A stretch of DNA of 64,000 nt from Blastocladiella emersonii ATCC 22665 (Eukaryota > Blastocladiomycota > Blastocladiomycetes > Blastocladiales > Blastocladiaceae), in the NCBI GenBank assembly GCA_025594325.1, contig JANHCV010000002.1:682001-746000 (forward strand). Reading direction: 5' to 3'. The position numbers and the translations under genes were made by a program. The notes below the pieces were generated by a model. The model saw only the letters and a program-made list of their open reading frames with translations. It was not told the DNA's origin and made no database searches. Shown piece by piece: positions 58,740 through 64,000 of the stretch; position 1 is the stretch's first letter; every line of letters begins with the position of its first letter.

Positions 58740-61700
58740 TCACGACAGGTGGAAGCTCCCCTGCCCCTCCTCGACCGCGACGCGCATGCGGTCAGCGAGG
58801 ACGGCCGCGGACGAGTAGCTGGGCAGCTTGAGGTAGTTGGCGCACGTCATGACGCTGGGGAGGCACGCGTCGGGGCTGGGCGCCGCGCGGTGGACGACCG
58901 TGAACGGCGGGTTGAGTGCGGTCCACCCGCCGAGCGGGAGCCGCGGTGCGCCCGTGAGGAACGTGAGGAACGCGCGGCGGCCCGCCGGGTCGAGCGCGAC
59001 CATCCAGTCGACGAGGTCGCGCACCACGCGCGAGTCGGCCGAGTACCCGTGGTCGGCGCGGAGCCCCGGCTTGCCGTTGCCCGTGGACCCGCCGCCGATG
59101 AGCGCCGCGTGCGTCCAGTGCTCGTCGGCGGTATCGGCGGCGCCGAACAGCGTTGCGAGGTCGGCCGGGGTGAACAGGGCGGCGAGCTGCGCGGGCGGGA
59201 GGACGCGCGCGAACCCGAGCCGGACGGCAGCTGCGGCAGCCGCGAGCCCCTCGGCGCCGGCGACGCGGTTGGCGACGAGCGCAACGTACCGCTTGGCGTC
59301 GTCGCGCGTCGTGACCATGATCTCGTTGCCACCGGGGACGAGCGGGATCCCGCCAAACTCCATGGCGACCTCGAGCTCGTGCGGGTCGTGCACCTCGAGC
59401 ATGGCATCGAGCGAGTTGGCGACCTCGCGGTCAATGGCGCGCACGTCGTCGAGCGTCGCGCCGCGCTTCGCGTCGGGCGAGTCCGGGTGGAACACGAGCG
59501 CGAGGAGCCGCGGGTGCACAGGGATGTCAACGACGCGGTCGTCGAGCACAGCCTTGGCCATGAGCTGGCCGAGGAGTCGCAGGACCTGCGCGGAGGAGAA
59601 GGCCCCGCCGACGTTGAGCTTGGACGTGGACGTAGCGGACATGGACGAGCCGGACCCGCCCGATTCAGCCGCCGCACCGCCGCCCGCGGGCACCGCGGGC
59701 TTCTTGTCCTCGCTGCCCTCGAGCGCCGCGACATCGTCCGCCGTGACGACGCCGCCGCGCGGTAGGAGGAACGGCGCGGCGCCCTGCGACCAGAGACCCT
59801 GGACCTTGCTGACGGCGTCGACGACGAGCGCGTAGTATTCGAGCGTGGGCCCGAGCCCGGTGCCGACCTCGCCGCGGTACTCGATCTCGAGCATGCTGAA
59901 CTCGTGCGCAAACAGGTCGAGCACCTTGGCCGCGGACGCGAGCACGTGTGCGCGGTCGATGCGCACCTTCTGCCGCTGGATGCGACCGAGCCGCCCGGCG
60001 CCCGGCGCGACGCGCACGAGGCACCGCGCGTACCCGAGGCACGACTGCGCGTAGTACTGGCGGCGCACGGCGAACGGCCACAGGAACCACCACGGGCACG
60101 GGGCGACGCGGCCCGCCGACGACGAACCGGTACTTGCAGCGCGCGGGCCGAGGAACAGCGTGTCGAGCCACGCGGGCTGCGCCTGCGTTGCGGCGAGGAG
60201 GACCTGGCCCATCTGCGCCTGCGCGTGGCGGACGAGCGGCGCGCACGGGAGCGTCATGACGTCCGGGAACTTGGCGCGCAGGGCGGCCGCACACTCGAGC
60301 AGCTTGAGGAGCGCGGGCGGGAGGTCGGCGTTGTCCTGGGCGCCGTCGTCGGCCGCCGGGACAGCAGCTGCGGCCGCCGTATCGTCGTTCTTGGGCACTA
60401 CGTCGACACGGAACAGCGACGCGAAGACCTCGGCGGGCTTGACGTCAGCCGTGCCCTTTTCGCGGCGCAGGTGGTGCCAGGCGGGTTTGAACATGGCGTC
60501 GGCGGGGTCGAGCCGGCGGCCGGCCATGGCGAGCGTCCACTTCTCGGCGTCGACGTGCACGGCGCGGAGCAGCGAGTACAGCGGCGTCACGGCCTGCACG
60601 TTGCAGAACATGTCGACGACCTTGACCTCCTCGGCGGCGGCGTCGTCCTCGGACACCCACTCGTTGTCGCTCGAGGCGGCGGCGGCGGGCTTGGTCGAAG
60701 GCGAGTGCGGGCACTGCGACGCCTCGCTCGCGGGTTCGGCGGCGGCGGCCTCGGCGTCCGAGTCGGCGTGATGCTGCTGCTCATCCTCGTCGCTGGCGCC
60801 GTGCTCCTGCTCGTCGTCGCCGTCCACGTCCTCGTCCATGGGGAACGTCTCGGCGACGGGCGACTCGTCCTCTTCCTCGCCATCGTCGTCGTCATCGTGC
60901 TCCTCCTCGTCGTCGTCGTTCTCCTCCTCGTCCCCCTCATCCTCATCCCCCTCCTCCTGGTCCGACGACGACGCGAGCTCGGGCGGTATCCCGCCGCCGG
61001 CACCAATCGCAGCGATCCCGCCCTTGATCGCATTGGCGGGCACGCGGAGCTGGACGCGGATCATGTTGAGCAGGACCTCGGGCGCGGCGCCGTCGTCGCG
61101 GCCGGGGGACCGGAACGACCCGGACCCGCGCGGCACCGGGTCGCGCACCAGCGGGAGTGCGTGCACGTACCGGGCGAGGAGCGCATGGAGGTGGTCCTGC
61201 GCGCGGGCCGCGTCGTCGGGCGTGGCGATGCGGGTCGCGGCGTCGGTGAAGTAGACCGAGTGCAGGAACTCCCACGGGGTCAGGTCGGTGAGCGGGACGG
61301 CCGGGTCGATGGCGGCGGGCGGGAGGTCGATGGCGACCTTGGCGGCAGGGGCCGCGGCTGCCGCAGAAGTGGGCTCGGCAGCAGGCTCAGCAGCGGCCTC
61401 AATAGCGGCCTCGGCGGCCGAGTCAACCGAGTCGGGCTCGGCCATTTCGACATCCTCGGTCACAGCCGCAGCCGCAGCCGCCGGTTCCGCAGCCGCAGCC
61501 ACCGGCGCTGGCGCCGGCTGCTCGACGAGCGCGAGCCCGTGGCGGCGGCACACGTCCGGCGCCGCGGTCGCGAGGAACACGGGCAGTGTGTGGTCGGTCC
61601 CGATCGCGCGGCGCGCGACGGCGGCGATGACGCGCTGGACGAGCGTGGGCGAGACGAGGCGGAGTACGGCCTCGGCGCCGCCGCTGGTCTTGATCCCGCC

Positions 61701-64000
61701 GAGGACGTGCAGGAGCAGGTTCCAGACCGACGACGACGGCGAGGCCGACTTACCCGCGGCGGCAACCGCGACGGGCGCGGCATCGTCGTCAGGCATGCTA
61801 AGGAGACACTCGACGAGCTGGCGCGCGCGCTCCTCGCGCTGTGCGGGGTCCGCGTGCTGCGCGTCGCCGCCGACCTCGGCGTCGACGAGCGCGGTGAGGA
61901 GACGGACGTGGTCTGGGCCGAGGGGTGACGCCGAGGCCGCGACCGCACCACCGGCGGCCGCGGGGTCGAGCAGCGAGTCGAGGAGCCCGCGCTGGACGAG
62001 CGCGTGGGCGACCTTGCCGGACGTGGACCGGGTGCACGCGGTGCACAGGATGGCTGCGGCGGCGGGGGACTCGCGGACGCGGGTGGCGAGGACGGCGAGC
62101 GGGCGGTCGTCGGGCTCGAGGCACAGGGCGTCGACGTCGCGCGTGTTGGCGACGAGGTTGGCCCACGCGCGGTCGACGCCGTTGCGCGTCTGCGGGTCGT
62201 GGATGTCGCCGAGAAGACGGAGCAGCGTGGCGCGGAGGCTCGGGTCGGCGGCCACAGCGGCGGCACCGCGGGCGTGGCGGCAGCACTGGGCGGCAGTGGC
62301 GACAGCGAGGCGCTGAGTCGGGAGCGGGTAAAAGTCGAGGAACTCGAGAAGCGCCGGGATGGCGCCGGCGTCGACGAGCGGGCCGGCGTCGGTGCCCTCA
62401 ATGGCGTGGTGCGAGTCGCGGCCTGCGCCCGACGACGAGGGCTGATTGCCGGCGCCGGCACCCGCCGCGGACGGGTTGGGCGCGCCCGAGAGCTTGTGCA
62501 AGACAAGGACGACGGCCTCGGCGACGTCAATGTACTCGATGTTGCGCAGGGTGGCGACGAGGGCAGGTGCGGCACGGGCGCGAGCGAGGAGCGGGACGGC
62601 GCCCGAGGGAAAGGCGTCGAGGAGGGCGACGCACGAGCGTACGGCCATGAGGCTGACCTCGGTGCCGAGCAAGGCGTGGGCGAGCTGGGCGACCGTGTCC
62701 TCGGGGTCGGTGCACTGGATGAGGGCGACGAGGCGGCGCGTGATGTGGTCGAGGACGTGGCGCGGCGGGGGTGGTGGTGCGTCGGCGCCACCGGTGGTGG
62801 CGGAGGTGGGCGGCGACGAGGCCGAGGTCGGCGAGGTGCGGTAGTCGGCCGAGGTGGACATGCACACGGCGGCGAGCACCTCCTCGTGGTTGAGCAGGAG
62901 CAGGTCGCCGAGCTGCTGCAGGGCCATGAACAGGTCGCTCGGGTCGTCGCACTGCGAGAGGTGGCGGGCGATGCCGCGCATCTCGTCGGCGAGACGGCGC
63001 GTCGCGGACATGGCGCCGTTGCCCGAGCCCGATCCCGCGCCGGCCAGGGCGGCCGCGTTCTGGAGCATGGCCGAGAGCATGCTCTGCATGTTGCCCTGGG
63101 ACTGGGGCTGGCTCGCCTGCGACGATGACGAGGCGGGCTGGGCGGCCGCGGGGGCATCTAGGAATTATTCGACGTGGTCAGTCCTGGTTTCCGAGAAGTG
63201 AGTCGGAGCCACGCACCACTCGAGGGAGCAGCCGACTCGGCCGGCGCAGCAGCCGGGGCCGGTGCCGGTGGCTCGGGCGCAGCCGCCGCCGCTGCCGAAG
63301 ACGGCGAGGAAGACGCCTCGGCCATGTTGGTGTTGCTGCTGTTGCGCTTGTTGGCGGTACGAGAAGTGCGCGGTCGCGCCGCGGTGGGTGCGGGCGGAGC
63401 CGAGGTCGGGGGTGGCGCCGTGGTGCCGGTCGCGTTGCGGGGAGTGTTGATGCGCGCACTGCGTCGGGCTCCCGTCGGCGCGGGCGGGGCGGGAGCGGGG
63501 GCGCCACGGGAAGCGGAGCGCGTTCCGCCGGCGGCCGCAGCGGCGGTGGTGACGCGACTCGGCGCGGCGGTCACGTCAGGTGACGCCACGCGCGCGCGCC
63601 GCGCTGAGCCGCTCGCCGTGGTCGCCGCCGAGGCAGCCGCGGCCGCGGCCGTGGACGAGCGCGTCGTGCGTGAGGTAGGCTTGGGCGGCGGGGTCGGGGG
63701 CGGGGGTGGTGACTGAATGGGGTGGGGACGTGTCAGTGCGTGTGGCGGCGCGGCGGTCTCTGGCGCGTCAGACAGGCGTACCGGGGCGGCGGCCCCGCGG
63801 CGGCGCGGGCGCTTGGTGGACGGCTCGACGGCGGCGGGCGACGCGGCGCGCTTGGTCGCGGAGCGGGTCTGGCGCTTGGACTCGCCGGGCCCGTCGTCGC
63901 CGGTCAGGGGCGTCGTGGTCCACTGCAGCGACGCGGCGATGGAGGTGCGGGCGCTGCGGCGGACGGGCGGGACGGGCGGTGCGGGTGTAGCGGAGGAGGA
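58740..64000 (-). CDS. UFD4: HECT ubiquitin ligase, TRIP12/Ufd4 type, 5' partial
   Basis: Exons 64000(edge)-63782, 63712-63217 and 63157-58740; introns of 69 nt (GTACGC...TTCAG) and 59 nt (GTGCGT...CTAG, GACTGAC branch site). The first visible exon is open to the right edge, so the N-terminus is missing; about 1,710 residues remain. The basic, Ala/Pro-rich N-terminal part contains RRSARIN and KRNSSNTN. From about base 63090 an armadillo-like region follows (LSQCDDPSDLFMALQQLGDL), as in TRIP12. The middle holds a long acidic tract (bases about 60720-60960). The C-terminal HECT domain (about the last 350 residues) has EYRGEVGTGLGPTLEYYALV and ends LPSVMTCANYLKLPSYSS...GQGSFHLS, with the catalytic Cys in MTCANYL, nearly the TRIP12 wording. 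The enzyme builds ubiquitin chains in the ubiquitin-fusion and N-degron degradation routes. Confidence 0.92.

Noticed and set aside
58837-59835. Long + strand frames opposite the HECT ligase (also 59904-61928, 62004-63128)
   Set aside because: They lie antisense to a well-conserved HECT protein and show only Arg/Gly/Val-rich shadow composition.
1-64000. CRISPR arrays, bacterial operons, attachment sites
   Set aside because: No regularly spaced repeats; genes have spliceosomal introns and eukaryotic families throughout.

Overview
This 64 kb window is eukaryotic nuclear DNA, almost certainly from a GC-rich fungus. Evidence: a Zn2Cys6 zinc-cluster regulator, a Kre9/Knh1-type wall protein, an M36 fungalysin protease, GPI18/PIG-V, MTHFR with the long eukaryotic C-terminal half, TAF8, ARL3, a TRIP12/Ufd4-type HECT ligase, and many small GT-AG introns (57-74 nt, donors often GTACGT or GTGCGT, a CTGAC-like branch site shortly before the acceptor). 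Several gene choices are more animal-like than yeast-like (ARL3, NAMPT, a caprin-like protein, an EF-hand MscS channel, a KCC-type transporter). Together with the tryptophan-rich ankyrin-like family this makes an early-diverging zoosporic fungus (for example Blastocladiomycota) my best guess; that placement is inference.

Layout. 1-3060: 3' part of a cation-chloride cotransporter (starts left of the window). 3.3-8.9 kb: tandem pair of PPR-like, probably mitochondrial proteins. 9-11.4 kb: no supported gene. 11.4-13.7 kb: unknown spliced gene. 14.1-17 kb (-): mechanosensitive MscS channel. 17.7-24.7 kb (+): GPI-anchored Kre9-like protein, HSP70-like ATPase with a Q/G/P-rich tail, GPI18/PIG-V mannosyltransferase, PB1-domain protein. 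25.4 kb: small secreted protein with two RGD repeats. 25.9-28.9 kb: zinc-cluster transcription factor. 29.1-32.3 kb (-): metacaspase-like protein without the catalytic Cys, and MTHFR. 33.4-38.1 kb: cluster of F-box-like/ankyrin-like and LRR genes, with a membrane protein. 38.6-48.2 kb: dense housekeeping block (caprin-like, ArfGAP, NAMPT, TAF8, aprataxin/Hnt3, ARL3). 48.3-53.5 kb: accessory block with two copies of an unknown small gene (one broken) and an F-box/ankyrin/LRR gene interrupted by one in-frame stop. 53.8-55.7 kb (-): secreted fungalysin. 56.7-58.4 kb: an unrecognised gene and a membrane protein whose exons do not join cleanly. 58.7 kb to the right edge (-): HECT ubiquitin ligase, 5' end outside the window.

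The window is a mosaic. Very GC-rich, compact single-copy genes alternate with three less GC-rich islands (about 3.2-11 kb, 33-38 kb and 48.3-53.5 kb) that hold all the duplicated and broken genes. The genes do not form one pathway. Two functional links are visible: GPI18 (GPI anchor assembly) lies near a predicted GPI-anchored substrate, and several proteins act in ubiquitin or protein quality control (HECT ligase, F-box-like proteins, HSP70-like). Many gene models below depend on introns I placed by hand from splice signals and frame; exon coordinates are in each entry.
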